A stretch of DNA of 64,000 nt from a bacterium. Its GTDB lineage: Bacteria; Bacteroidota; Bacteroidia; Bacteroidales; Muribaculaceae. Below the pieces are notes generated by a model. It was given only the letters and a program-made list of their open reading frames with translations, had not been told where the DNA came from and ran no database searches. Shown in pieces: positions 44,272 to 53,909 of this stretch; the first letter of the stretch is position 1; every line of letters begins with the position of its first letter. Location: the NCBI GenBank assembly GCA_004563195.1, contig SFTJ01000008.1, positions 76,969-140,968 of the forward strand, written 5' to 3'. A program made the position numbers and the translations under genes.

Positions 44272-46608
44272 ATGAGCAAAATATTATTTCTTATGCTGGC
44301 ACTTATAGTGTCGGCGCAATCTACATTCGCTCGCGAAACTGCGAGCACATCCCTCACAACAAGTATCAACGAACCATTAACCGATGCTCACATTGTGGGC
44401 CACGTGGTGGATAAAAGCACAGGCGAACACTTGCCTTATATAACCATCCGACTGCTCAAAACCTCTATCGGCACTTCTACCGATGCCACCGGACACTTCT
44501 CTATGCGCAATGTGCCCGAAGGTAAATACGAAATCGAGGCTTCGTGCATCGGCTATGTAAGTCTGGTTAAAAAGGTAACCGTTGTAAAAGGCCGCACATC
44601 CGAAATCAATTTCGATTTGGTGCCCGATGTGTTCGAATTTGAGCAAGTGGTGGTTACCGGCAATAAGAGTGAAGTGAAACGCCGCAACAGTTCATCGCTC
44701 ATCGGCGTGGTTGGCGCTCAACTTTTCGACATAGTGAGTGCTTGCAGTCTCGCCGACGGACTTAATTTCCAGCCGGGAGTTCGCGTGGAGAACGATTGTC
44801 AGAACTGTGGCTTCACTCAAGTGCGCATCAACGGCCTCGACGGTCACTACTCGCAGATTCTTATGAACTCGCGCCCGGTGTTCTCTGCGCTTACCGGCGT
44901 GTATGGCCTTGAGCAGATTCCGGCCAATATGATCGACCGCGTGGAAGTGATGCGTGGCGGCGGTTCGGCACTTTTCGGCTCGTCGGCTATCGGTGGTACC
45001 GTCAACATCATCACTAAGGACCCCATTACCAATTCTGCCGAGGTGTCGCACTCGCTCACCTCGATAGGCATTTCGTCGGCGCTCGACAACAACACCACAT
45101 TAAGCGCGTCAACCGTGGGAAACAACAACCGCATGGGCATATTTATCTTCGGTCAAAACCGTGTTCGCCAAGGCTACGACCACGACGACGACGGTTACAC
45201 CGAGATTCCGCAAATCAAAACTCAAACTTTAGGTTTCCGCAGCTTCTTGCGAACTTCCGACTTCACTAAACTCTCACTCGAATATCACGGCACACACGAA
45301 TATCGCCGCGGTGGCGACCAAATCGATTTGCAACCGCACCTTTCTAACGTAGCCGAACAGACCGACCACAATATTCATGCCGCCGACCTTTCGTTCGACC
45401 TTTGGGACGAAAATCACGTGAACCGTCTCAATGCTTTTGCCTCGATGCAAAACACCAATCGCAACAGCTATTACGGCAGCGGCATGGACTTAAACGCCTA
45501 TGGTCAAACCAAGGACATAGTGGTGGTGGCCGGCGCACAATACATTCACTCCTTCGGCAATCTGATATTTATGCCTGCCGAACTCACTGCGGGGTTGGAA
45601 TATAACCACAATTATCTGCACGACGTGACTCTGGGCTACGACCACGATGTGGCACAAACCGTGAACATCTATTCGGGCTATTTGCAGAACGAGTGGCGCA
45701 CCGACCGCTGGGGATTCCTCATCGGAGCTCGCCTCGACAAACACTCGCTCATCGACAATGTGATAGTGTCGCCCCGCGCCAACATCCGCTACAATCCGTC
45801 GAAGAATGTAAATCTGCGTCTCTGCTACTCCACCGGCTTCCGCTCGCCCCAAGCCTACGACGAGGATTTCCACATTGCCATAGTTGGTGGCGACCGCGTG
45901 GTGACCGTGCTCGCCAACGATTTGCGTCAGGAAAAGTCGAATAGTGTGAGTGCTTCGGTCGACTTATATTACACCATCGGTGCGGTGCAAACCAATTTCT
46001 TGTTTGAGGGTTTCTACACCGACCTCAGCGATGTGTTTGCACTTCGTCTGCTCGATGGCACCGACAGTAAGGGTAATCAGGTGCTTGAGCGCTACAACGG
46101 CTCGGGAGCCACCGTGTGGGGATTCACCGCCGAAGGCAAGGCTGTGTGGTCGTCGAAACTGCAGTCGCAAATGGGATTTACTTTCCAGCGAAGCCGATAC
46201 AAGGAACTCGAATATTGGAGCGAAGACGAGAATGTGCCACCCGTGAAGCGTCTTTTCCGCACCCCCGACACCTATGGATATCTCACCCTGAAGTATAACC
46301 CCACCAAACCTTTATCGCTTTCGATTAGCGGCACTTACACGGGTTCGATGCTCGTGCAGCACCTCTGCGGCTCTAGCACCGACATCGATGTGGCTGTAGA
46401 AACTCCTTCGTTCTTCGATTGCGACTTCAAGATTGGCTACGACTTCAAACTCATGAAATTTGCTTGCCTCGAAGTGAACTGTGGAGTGAAAAACATATTC
46501 AACAGCTTCCAAAACGACTTCGACCAAGGCGAATTTCGCGACTCGGGATATATCTATGGCCCGATGATGCCGCGCTCCATATTTGCCGGAATTAAATTGA
46601 AAATATAA
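44272..46608 (+). CDS. TonB-dependent receptor, candidate metal or metal-complex importer
   Basis: 778 residues: signal peptide (1-21), CarboxypepD_reg-like domain (IVGHVVDKSTGEHLPYITIRL, about 41-120), plug with FEQVVVTGNKSEVKRRNSS, DCQNCGFTQVRINGLDGHYSQILMNSRP and GGGSALFGSSAIGGTVNIITKDP, then a barrel ending RSIFAGIKLKI. The CQNCGF pair of cysteines in the plug is a distinctive feature of this receptor subfamily. Pairing with the histidine-motif protein supports metal or metal-chelate uptake, but the ligand is unknown. Ends at a bidirectional terminator. Confidence 0.9.
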   Translation: MSKILFLMLALIVSAQSTFARETASTSLTTSINEPLTDAHIVGHVVDKSTGEHLPYITIRLLKTSIGTSTDATGHFSMRNVPEGKYEIEASCIGYVSLVKKVTVVKGRTSEINFDLVPDVFEFEQVVVTGNKSEVKRRNSSSLIGVVGAQLFDIVSACSLADGLNFQPGVRVENDCQNCGFTQVRINGLDGHYSQILMNSRPVFSALTGVYGLEQIPANMIDRVEVMRGGGSALFGSSAIGGTVNIITKDPITNSAEVSHSLTSIGISSALDNNTTLSASTVGNNNRMGIFIFGQNRVRQGYDHDDDGYTEIPQIKTQTLGFRSFLRTSDFTKLSLEYHGTHEYRRGGDQIDLQPHLSNVAEQTDHNIHAADLSFDLWDENHVNRLNAFASMQNTNRNSYYGSGMDLNAYGQTKDIVVVAGAQYIHSFGNLIFMPAELTAGLEYNHNYLHDVTLGYDHDVAQTVNIYSGYLQNEWRTDRWGFLIGARLDKHSLIDNVIVSPRANIRYNPSKNVNLRLCYSTGFRSPQAYDEDFHIAIVGGDRVVTVLANDLRQEKSNSVSASVDLYYTIGAVQTNFLFEGFYTDLSDVFALRLLDGTDSKGNQVLERYNGSGATVWGFTAEGKAVWSSKLQSQMGFTFQRSRYKELEYWSEDENVPPVKRLFRTPDTYGYLTLKYNPTKPLSLSISGTYTGSMLVQHLCGSSTDIDVAVETPSFFDCDFKIGYDFKLMKFACLEVNCGVKNIFNSFQNDFDQGEFRDSGYIYGPMMPRSIFAGIKLKI

Positions 46609-46649
46609 CTTCTAAAAACTCTTCATAATGATTCGATACCATAAAAACG

Positions 46650-46682
46650 AAAACCGACCCGGTGAGATGCCGAGTCGGTTTT
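46650..46682. terminator. Bidirectional terminator
   Basis: AAAACCGAC/GTCGGTTTT stem of 9 bp with A residues before and T residues after, between the TonB receptor and the convergent DUF5020 gene. Confidence 0.85.
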
Positions 46683-46708
46683 ATTATTGTTTGTTTTGTT
46701 TCCTGTTC

Positions 46709-47431
46709 TTAGAATTTCACTTTTACAGCCAATGTGGGGTTCACAAAGAAGCGAGTGCTATTGTTGGAATAGATGAAATTGTTGGAAATCTCGAATTCCG
46801 TACCCATCGACACCTTTTTAGTGAGATTAAACCAAAGTTGCGGCTCGGTGATAAACACAAATCCCTTGGCGTTTTCTCCGACTTCGGCTTTATAGCCGTA
46901 CCACAAGTCGGCAAAACCCGAGAATGTGAGTTTGTCGCCCGCAAAATTCACGCCCCACACTCCGGTGAGCTGTGCTCCCGACATAGCCGGAACACCATTG
47001 CCACCAAACACTTGGCGATACATCAACTGCACCGACCATGTCTTTGAGAAATCTTGCGAATGTCCGTTGTAGGCAGCTCCTAACAATGCCACATGCTGAA
47101 ATGCCGAAAATTCATTCAATCCGCCATCATACTCCACGTGCACGGCAAAGGGTGAATTTTTCTTTATGTTAAATTCGCGTGCTATCTCGGTATAGGCTGT
47201 CACCGAACCATGGTTACGCATGTCAACATCTACAAAATAAAACCACGAACCATAGTTATCGACCTTAAACTGCTCTAATGTCAATGTCACTTTAGGACGA
47301 TTGGGTTCGGCTTCAGAATAAAGATGTCGACCCATGTCATAATGCAGCTGAATGTTTTGGGCACTCGATGTTTTCACCGCTAAAAGCATAGCTACAAGCA
47401 TAGTAGCCTTTACAATTTTTGTAAATTTCAT
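46709..47431 (-). CDS. DUF5020 outer-membrane barrel protein
   Basis: 240 residues with signal peptide (SSAQ cleavage, about residue 24). Twelve or so amphipathic strands follow (NIQLHYDMGRHLY, WFYFVDVDMRNHG, FAVHVEYDGG) with a C-terminal VKVKF. It matches the DUF5020 family and recalls the nucleoside channel Tsx. Substrate not established. Promoter TATATTTG at 47465-47472. Confidence 0.85.
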   Translation of the reverse strand: MKFTKIVKATMLVAMLLAVKTSSAQNIQLHYDMGRHLYSEAEPNRPKVTLTLEQFKVDNYGSWFYFVDVDMRNHGSVTAYTEIAREFNIKKNSPFAVHVEYDGGLNEFSAFQHVALLGAAYNGHSQDFSKTWSVQLMYRQVFGGNGVPAMSGAQLTGVWGVNFAGDKLTFSGFADLWYGYKAEVGENAKGFVFITEPQLWFNLTKKVSMGTEFEISNNFIYSNNSTRFFVNPTLAVKVKF

Positions 47432-47464
47432 AGTTCTTATAGAGTTTCTTAATATTCAAGGGTA

Positions 47465-47472
47465 CAAATATA
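47465..47472 (-). promoter_or_regulatory. -7 box for the DUF5020 gene
   Basis: Minus strand TATATTTG, 33 nt before the start at 47431. Confidence 0.65.
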
Positions 47473-47666
47473 AGCACTTTTCTACACATTTCTCTCATAA
47501 CACACCACATTTGCCCCCAACATGTCACCCGAAGCTCGATTTTCGCCATCACACTTTGCGCAAATCTCCTATCAAAACCTGCTACCCGAAATATGCGAAA
47601 TAAGCCAATCGCTTCGGCAGATTTCAAAAAATCGCCACAAGAATTGCGCCTTTAACCGATTTTCGT

Positions 47667-47674
47667 TATCTTTG
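47667..47674 (+). promoter_or_regulatory. -7 box for rex
   Basis: TATCTTTG, 62 nt before ATG 47737. Confidence 0.65.
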
Positions 47675-47736
47675 TAGGTTGATAAATATATATACTACCT
47701 ATCAGCATTTTATGGATAGTAGGAACTAAAATAAAT

Positions 47737-48393
47737 ATGAAAACTGACGACAATAATATAATACGCCCCACACTCCCGGAGCCCACTCTTCGACGTTTAC
47801 CGTGGTATTTGGCTTACGTTACACGACTCAAACACGACAATGTGGAGTTCGTGTCGTCTACCCAGATTGCCAAGGAAATCAGCGTCGATGCCTCTCAGAT
47901 TGCCAAGGACTTGTCGTTTTTGAGCATCAAGGGCAAAACACGCATCGGCTATGAGGTGGCTCAGTTGGAGCAGGAACTCACCGATTTCCTCGGGTTCAAG
48001 CAAGGCCACAATGCGTTTATGATTGGTGTAGGTAGCTTGGGTGGCGCCTTGATTCAAGATTCAGGTTTGATTCAATACGGATTGAACATCGTAGCCGGTT
48101 TCGACATCAACCCCAAACTCGTGGGAAAATCGATTAATGGTGTGCCTATTTTCGATATCGCTCAGCTTGCCGAGCAACAACGCATCTATCAAGCATCTAT
48201 TGCCATACTTGCCGTTCCTGTGGAATCGGCTCAAAATGTAACAAACCAAATAGTGGATGCCGGGTTGAAAGCAATATGGAACTTCACGCCATCGCGTATC
48301 CGCACCGACAATCGCATAGTGGTGCAAAACACTTCGATTTATGCCCACTTGGCGCTGATGTACAATCGCATGAGTGTCAACGGCGAAAAATAG
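47737..48393 (+). CDS. rex: Redox-sensing transcriptional repressor Rex
   Basis: 218 residues. N-terminal winged helix (LPEPTLRRLPWYLAYVTRL, STQIAKEISVDASQIAKDLSFL) and a Rossmann domain with GVGSLGGALIQDSG near 92, binding NADH/NAD+. Rex represses fermentative genes when NADH is low. Plausible targets in this window are the iron alcohol dehydrogenase and pta-ackA, though I found no clear operator. The downstream FAH-like gene and porU are close (48 and 49 nt), so a shared transcript is possible. Confidence 0.95.
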   Translation: MKTDDNNIIRPTLPEPTLRRLPWYLAYVTRLKHDNVEFVSSTQIAKEISVDASQIAKDLSFLSIKGKTRIGYEVAQLEQELTDFLGFKQGHNAFMIGVGSLGGALIQDSGLIQYGLNIVAGFDINPKLVGKSINGVPIFDIAQLAEQQRIYQASIAILAVPVESAQNVTNQIVDAGLKAIWNFTPSRIRTDNRIVVQNTSIYAHLALMYNRMSVNGEK

Positions 48394-48441
48394 ACTTTGC
48401 TTGCAGTCGTAATTTTTTTATTACACTTCGAAATAACAGAA

Positions 48442-49011
48442 ATGAAAGTTTTAGCATTAAATAGCAATTACCCGTCGCTGAGCACCGTATGCGACAAGAA
48501 AGTATTTCTGATGGCAGACTCTTCGCTGGCTAAAAGCGGCAAACCTTGGTTCTTGCCCGAATATGCCGAGAGTTTTGCCTATCGCCCGCATTTGGTGTTC
48601 AGAGTGGGCCGTCTCGGTAAAAACATTGCCCGCCGATTTGCTCATCGATACATCGATGCAGTGACAATAGGTGCCTCGGTGGAAGCTTCGCCTATGCCCG
48701 ACAGCGCCATAGCAAATGCTTTCGACGGAGCTGCCATGATAGGCGATTTTATCCCTATCGAAGAGATTCCCGACATCAACAACATTACCGGAATGATGGG
48801 TGTCGACGGCGGCGAAACCACTTCGCTATGCTCGGCTGATATGATTTGCAAAATCGACGAAATCATCGAATATTTAAGCCAATATTTCACTTTCAAGATT
48901 GGCGACATCATTTATTCGGGATTCGGCACCGAAGCTGTTACGCTCGCCATCGACCAGGTGCTGCGCGGCAGCATCAACGGCAAAGAGGTGCTTAACATCA
49001 AAGTGAAATAA
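48442..49011 (+). CDS. Fumarylacetoacetate-hydrolase-fold protein, catalytically degenerate
   Basis: 189 residues from ATG 48442. The layout follows Bacteroides FAH-family proteins: VFLMADSSLAKSGKPWFLPEYAE, LVFRVGRLGKNIARRFAHRYIDAVTIG, then KIDEIIEYLSQYFTFKIGDIIYSGF and INGKEVLNIKVK. The metal-binding acidic residues expected in YExEL are replaced (FAYRPHLVF), and the usual FTARD helix is missing (ASVEASPMPDSAI). It keeps the fold but should not hydrolyse or bind the metal as FAH enzymes do. Between rex and porU; role unknown. Confidence 0.75.
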   Translation: MKVLALNSNYPSLSTVCDKKVFLMADSSLAKSGKPWFLPEYAESFAYRPHLVFRVGRLGKNIARRFAHRYIDAVTIGASVEASPMPDSAIANAFDGAAMIGDFIPIEEIPDINNITGMMGVDGGETTSLCSADMICKIDEIIEYLSQYFTFKIGDIIYSGFGTEAVTLAIDQVLRGSINGKEVLNIKVK

Positions 49012-49060
49012 TCGCATAAAATCAAACGAAATAAAAACAATTAAATAAAACCACATACTT

Positions 49061-52000
49061 ATGGCTTATAAACATCACATTCGCTCGATTATGGCATTCC
49101 TGGCCATATTCTGCATTTGTATTCAAGCCTCGGCTTTAAGCACATCCAGATACGCCACCACATCGAAGTTGGCTTCAGGACATTGGGTGAAAGTCAAGGT
49201 CGACAAGAACGGCATCTACGAATTGACCTACGATGAGCTGAATGCTATGGGCTTCAGCAGCCCCGAAAAAGTGCGCATCTATGGTCAGGGCGGACACATT
49301 CTCTCCGAATCGCTCAATGGCAGTCAAACCGACGACCTCGCCGCCGTGCCTTATGCGCATGCCAACAACAAGATTTTCTTCTATGCCAAAGGACCGGTAA
49401 AAATCACTATGGGCACCTCGGGCCGCTTCTCGCGTTCAATCAACAGCTACGCCACTTGCGCCTACTACTTTATCACCGAAGAAACATCGGCTCCAAACAC
49501 CATCAAGAGCATGACCACGCCCACCATCAGTGGCAGCAACCTGCTCACCACAAGTTACAACTGTGTATATCACGAAAGTGAAAAAATATCTTATCTAAGT
49601 TCGGGTAGAGACCTCTATGGCGAATCTCTCCCCGCCTCTATTACCATTACCCCAACCGGCCGCGTGGCTGGCAGCGAAATGACTGTGCAAACATACGTTG
49701 CCGCTGCTGCCACTTCTGCAGGTACATCTCTCACTGCCACTTTAGGTAACACCGAGGTGCCTTTCGATGCCACAGCAGCTGCTTTGGCGGCTCCAGCCGG
49801 TTACGATAATTTCCGACTCATTCAACCCTATGCTTCGGTCATCCCCGAAACCGAAAATAGTTCTTACACACTTACCGTGGGTGTTGCCAACACCGCTGCT
49901 TTGTCGAAGGGCGCTCTCGACTATGCCATCGTCACTTACACTCAAGAGAACTCTCTCGGCTCGAGGAGTCAGATGAACATCAACTATTCTGCCATCACCA
50001 AAGACGACAAAATAGGCATATATAACGAAGCCGAAAGCCTACAGATTTGGAACGTAACCGACCCGCAAACTCCACTTCGCGTCAGCTATAGAAACACCAC
50101 CGAGACGATTCATGACGCCGAAGTCAATAAGGACTTCGAAGTAACCCGCAGCGATGCTTCGTTGGGCGTGGCAGGTGTGGTTTCGCTCGTAGCATTCGAC
50201 CCCGCCAAGACGCTTTACAAGATTAAAGAATACGAAGTTCTGCCCAATCAAAACATTCACGGCGCTCCTACTCCCGACATGGTTATTATCTGCCCCACTC
50301 AACTCTTGGCAAAAGCCGAGCGTTTGGCTCAGATACACCGCGACCACGACAACTACGATGTGCTCGTGCTCGACCAAAAAGATATTTTCAACGAGTTTTC
50401 TTCGGGAACTCCAGATGCTATGGCTTATCGTCTGATGCTCAAGATGTTCTACGACCGCAACCCCGAAAAGTTAAAGCACCTTCTGCTCTTCGGCGGCGGT
50501 TATTTCGACAATCGTCAACTCAGCAAACAACTTGGCGAAAACTATCTGCTCACTTTCCAAAGCAGCAATAGCTACAACATCATCTCCACATACGTTTCCG
50601 ACGACTTCTTCGGAACTCTCGGCGACAACACCGGTCTTAACATCACTGCCGAATCGGTTAACATAGGCGTAGGCCGCTTGCCGGTGCTCAACGAGCAGGA
50701 AGCCGACCAAATGATTGATAAGATTGAAGCCTACATCAACAACACCGACTACAGCAACTGGCGCAATAAGATATTGATTATGGAAGAAAGTGGTGACGAC
50801 AACATACACATGTATCAAGGAGCCGATTTGCTCAAAACTCTCGCCACCACTTCGAGCGCCGATATCGATGTAAAGAAGTATCATATTGAGTCGTTTATCC
50901 TCAGCAACGGCATTGCTCGCGGCGCCCACAACGGTGTGGCAAGTGTTCTGCAATTGGCTGAATTCTTCCAGCAAGGCGCTCTCTATGTCACATATATGGG
51001 TCACGGCGGTGGCGGCGGTATCTCTAACTCGGGCGTTTGGAACATCAACAAGGTGCTCGAAACTCCCATTCCGCGCCTGCCGGTTATCAGCATGGCTGCC
51101 TGCGACATCGCCAACTTCGATAGCGGAGTGCGCGGCATAGGCGAAATTATGGTCTTGACACCTGAACGCGGTGCTATTGGTCTTTTCACCACCACTCGCA
51201 CCGTTGAAGCCAACGAAAACCACATCATCAACAGCGCATTCATGAAGGCCATGCTCACTCTCAACGATGACGGAACTGCACGTACACTCGGCGAAGCCTA
51301 CAAACTGGCTAAGCAAGCCTATGGTAGCGCTGCTTCGCGCAACAAGATGTGCTACACCTTGTTTGCCGACCCGGCTTTGCGCCCAAGCGTGCCTCGTCCG
51401 TTGATTGCCATCAACACCATCAACGGCACTGCAGCTACCGATGCTACGGTAATCAAACCTATGGCAAAAACCGTAATTACCGGTCAGATTAACACCGCTT
51501 CGGGCAACATCGACACCGATTTCAACGGCGAAGTAACCGTATCAATCTACGATGCCGAGGTACTCTTCAAGTCATTTACCTACGCCTCGGTCGATACCGA
51601 TGTCTACCACAACCGACAACTCATTACCGAAACCACTGCCAAGGTCACCAATGGTGCATTCACCGTGGAATTAGTGGTGCCTAAGGAATGTCAAGCCGGA
51701 AAGAGTGGCGTAATTAAAGTTTACGCACACAACCTCGACAACTCTCAGGTGGTAAACGGTGCCAACTCCAACTTCACCTTCGCCGAATATGATGAGAAAG
51801 ACCACGAAACCATCATCGACACCGAGGCTCCGGCTATTGTAAATATGTATATCAACGACGAAACAGCATTTGCCAACGAGATTTCGGTAGGTCCCGACTT
51901 CAATATCTTCATCGAAGCTACCGACAATGTTGCTCTCAGCAACCAAAGCCAAACCATAGGCCGACAGATGACTCTCACACTCGATGGATATACCCTGTTT

Positions 52001-52453
52001 AACGAAGTTCGCGGTTATGCAAAAATCGACGAGGGCGGCAAGCAGGTGACCGTAGCTATGCCGGTAAACTCTATTTCGGAAGGACAACACACCCTCACCT
52101 TCACCGTTTACGACGCAGCCGGCAATGTAGCTACTCGCGACCTCTCATTTGTAGTGGTTAAGCCAGATGCTGAGGCGGTGCTTACCGTAGAAGAGTCGCC
52201 GGCTCGCGAATCGGCTACATTCAACTTCGAACACAAGTTTACTACCGAACCAACAGTGAAAATCACTGTTATCGATGCCGACAAAAAGGTGGTATGGCAG
52301 CAAGATGTAACCTCGTTCCCATACGTTTGGGACCTCAACGATGCCAATGGCAATCGCGTTCCAGCCGGTATCTACCAATTCTTCGGCACTGCTTCTACAA
52401 GCAGCCAATACTCAGGTACCGAAAAATCGCGTTTGGTAATTATCGACAAATAA
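49061..52453 (+). CDS. porU: Type IX secretion sortase PorU (C25 family)
   Basis: 1130 residues. PorU removes the C-terminal sorting domain of T9SS cargo at the cell surface and attaches lipopolysaccharide. Signal peptide (ASALS), PorU N-terminal domain (TSKLASGHWVKVKVDKNGIYELTYDEL), C25 catalytic domain with His in YMGHGGGGG near 647 and Cys in MAACDIANFDSG near 684, Ig-like domains and a C-terminal T9SS-like domain (GNRVPAGIYQFFG). Adjacent to porV, the order seen in Porphyromonas. The C25 motif is less canonical (AACDIANFD) than in the 40200 paralogue. Terminated at 52497. Confidence 0.85.
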   Translation: MAYKHHIRSIMAFLAIFCICIQASALSTSRYATTSKLASGHWVKVKVDKNGIYELTYDELNAMGFSSPEKVRIYGQGGHILSESLNGSQTDDLAAVPYAHANNKIFFYAKGPVKITMGTSGRFSRSINSYATCAYYFITEETSAPNTIKSMTTPTISGSNLLTTSYNCVYHESEKISYLSSGRDLYGESLPASITITPTGRVAGSEMTVQTYVAAAATSAGTSLTATLGNTEVPFDATAAALAAPAGYDNFRLIQPYASVIPETENSSYTLTVGVANTAALSKGALDYAIVTYTQENSLGSRSQMNINYSAITKDDKIGIYNEAESLQIWNVTDPQTPLRVSYRNTTETIHDAEVNKDFEVTRSDASLGVAGVVSLVAFDPAKTLYKIKEYEVLPNQNIHGAPTPDMVIICPTQLLAKAERLAQIHRDHDNYDVLVLDQKDIFNEFSSGTPDAMAYRLMLKMFYDRNPEKLKHLLLFGGGYFDNRQLSKQLGENYLLTFQSSNSYNIISTYVSDDFFGTLGDNTGLNITAESVNIGVGRLPVLNEQEADQMIDKIEAYINNTDYSNWRNKILIMEESGDDNIHMYQGADLLKTLATTSSADIDVKKYHIESFILSNGIARGAHNGVASVLQLAEFFQQGALYVTYMGHGGGGGISNSGVWNINKVLETPIPRLPVISMAACDIANFDSGVRGIGEIMVLTPERGAIGLFTTTRTVEANENHIINSAFMKAMLTLNDDGTARTLGEAYKLAKQAYGSAASRNKMCYTLFADPALRPSVPRPLIAINTINGTAATDATVIKPMAKTVITGQINTASGNIDTDFNGEVTVSIYDAEVLFKSFTYASVDTDVYHNRQLITETTAKVTNGAFTVELVVPKECQAGKSGVIKVYAHNLDNSQVVNGANSNFTFAEYDEKDHETIIDTEAPAIVNMYINDETAFANEISVGPDFNIFIEATDNVALSNQSQTIGRQMTLTLDGYTLFNEVRGYAKIDEGGKQVTVAMPVNSISEGQHTLTFTVYDAAGNVATRDLSFVVVKPDAEAVLTVEESPARESATFNFEHKFTTEPTVKITVIDADKKVVWQQDVTSFPYVWDLNDANGNRVPAGIYQFFGTASTSSQYSGTEKSRLVIIDK

Positions 52454-52496
52454 TATCAATCTCCCCTATGCCGTAAAAGTAAACGGCAGGCACAGT

Positions 52497-52542
52497 AGTC
52501 AAGCAGTCGTGTAGCAATACACGGCTGCTTGACTCTTTTTTA
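52497..52542 (+). terminator. Terminator after porU
   Basis: 17 bp stem AGTCAAGCAGTCGTGTA/TACACGGCTGCTTGACT with one G-T pair, loop GCAA, then CTTTTTTAT. porV therefore likely has its own promoter, which I could not locate clearly. Confidence 0.92.
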
Positions 52543-52653
52543 TGCCCGCACAGCTCACACCTATTTATATAATATGTAATTTTAACAATAGGTTATACAA
52601 TAAACGCCCCGAAATTGAGTTATTAACATTAGACATCAATTCGCAAATAAAGA

Positions 52654-53847
52654 ATGAAGATTACATCAAAAATATTGAGCCTGATTATGGCAGCAGCATT
52701 GTCGACGGGCATTAGCGCATCGGCAGAAGATAATGTCAAGAACGAATTCAACCCCATCACCACTGGCGTCACCTCGCTCAGCATCACTCCCGATGCACGC
52801 GGTGCTTCGATGGGCGACTTGGGTGCAGCCACCGACCCCGACGTTAACTCGCAATTCTGGAACGCATCGAAATATGCTTTCGCATATAGCCAAGCGGGGG
52901 TCTCACTATCCTACACCCCTTGGTTGAGAAAAATCGTAAACGACATCTTCCTTGCCAACCTGGCCGGTTATTGGAAAATCGGTTCGGGCGACAACCAAGC
53001 CATCAGTGCTTCGCTTCGCTATTTCTCGCTCGGTGAAGTTACCTCGCGCGATGCTCAAGGTTCTACTATGGCAAGCATCAATCCATTCGAAATGGCTCTC
53101 GACCTCGGTTACTCTCGCAAACTCTCGGAAAGCTACTCTATGGGCGTTGTGCTCCGCTACATCTACTCCGATTTGGGCTTTAGCGACGGCACTTCGAGCG
53201 ACGAAACCAAGGGCGCATCGGCTTTTGCCGCCGACATCTCGGGTTACTACACTTGCTATCCCATCGTGGGTCAAAACGAATGTCAATGGTCACTCGGTTG
53301 GAATGTTTCAAACATAGGTTCGAAAGTGGGATATAGCGCCGGCACCAACCCTGCATTCTTGCCCACCAACCTGAAGATTGGTACCGGTTTCACATTCCCG
53401 CTTGCCGACTATCACAACCTCACTCTATCAGTAGATTTCAACAAGCTCCTCGTGCCGGCTCGCCCGCGCAGTTCCGACTATGAGGACAATGAACAATACG
53501 AAGACGCCCTTCAAGAATGGAAGGATATGTCGCCTATCACCGGTATATTCAAGTCGTTTACCGACGCTCCCGGAGGTGCTAAAGAGGAACTGCGTGAAAT
53601 CAACTATTCGATAGGTGCCGAATACAACTACAATCAGCAATTCTTTATTCGCGGCGGTTACTTCCACGAAAACGCCTATAAGGGCAACCGCCAATACTTC
53701 GGCTTCGGTGCCGGCTTCTCACTCAATGTAATTCGCATCGATGCCGCCTATATGATTGCCACTGCTCAGAGCAGCCCGCTCGACCAAACTCTGCGTTTCT
53801 CGCTCTCCTTCGATATGGACGGCATCAAGCAGCTGTTAGGCCGCTAA
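52654..53847 (+). CDS. porV: Type IX secretion outer-membrane protein PorV (LptO)
   Basis: 397 residues, close to Porphyromonas PorV. FadL-like barrel with signal peptide (ISASA), the PorV opening TTGVTSLSITPDARGASMGDLGAATDPDVNSQFWNASK and strands up to LRFSLSFDMDG. PorV shuttles cargo from the translocon to the attachment complex with PorU. Next to porU, supporting both calls. Confidence 0.93.
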   Translation: MKITSKILSLIMAAALSTGISASAEDNVKNEFNPITTGVTSLSITPDARGASMGDLGAATDPDVNSQFWNASKYAFAYSQAGVSLSYTPWLRKIVNDIFLANLAGYWKIGSGDNQAISASLRYFSLGEVTSRDAQGSTMASINPFEMALDLGYSRKLSESYSMGVVLRYIYSDLGFSDGTSSDETKGASAFAADISGYYTCYPIVGQNECQWSLGWNVSNIGSKVGYSAGTNPAFLPTNLKIGTGFTFPLADYHNLTLSVDFNKLLVPARPRSSDYEDNEQYEDALQEWKDMSPITGIFKSFTDAPGGAKEELREINYSIGAEYNYNQQFFIRGGYFHENAYKGNRQYFGFGAGFSLNVIRIDAAYMIATAQSSPLDQTLRFSLSFDMDGIKQLLGR

Positions 53848-53909
53848 GCAGCTACCCGCTTAGGTATATTTCAACCAACCATTGCTCACTCAATCATCAC
53901 ATTCACAAT

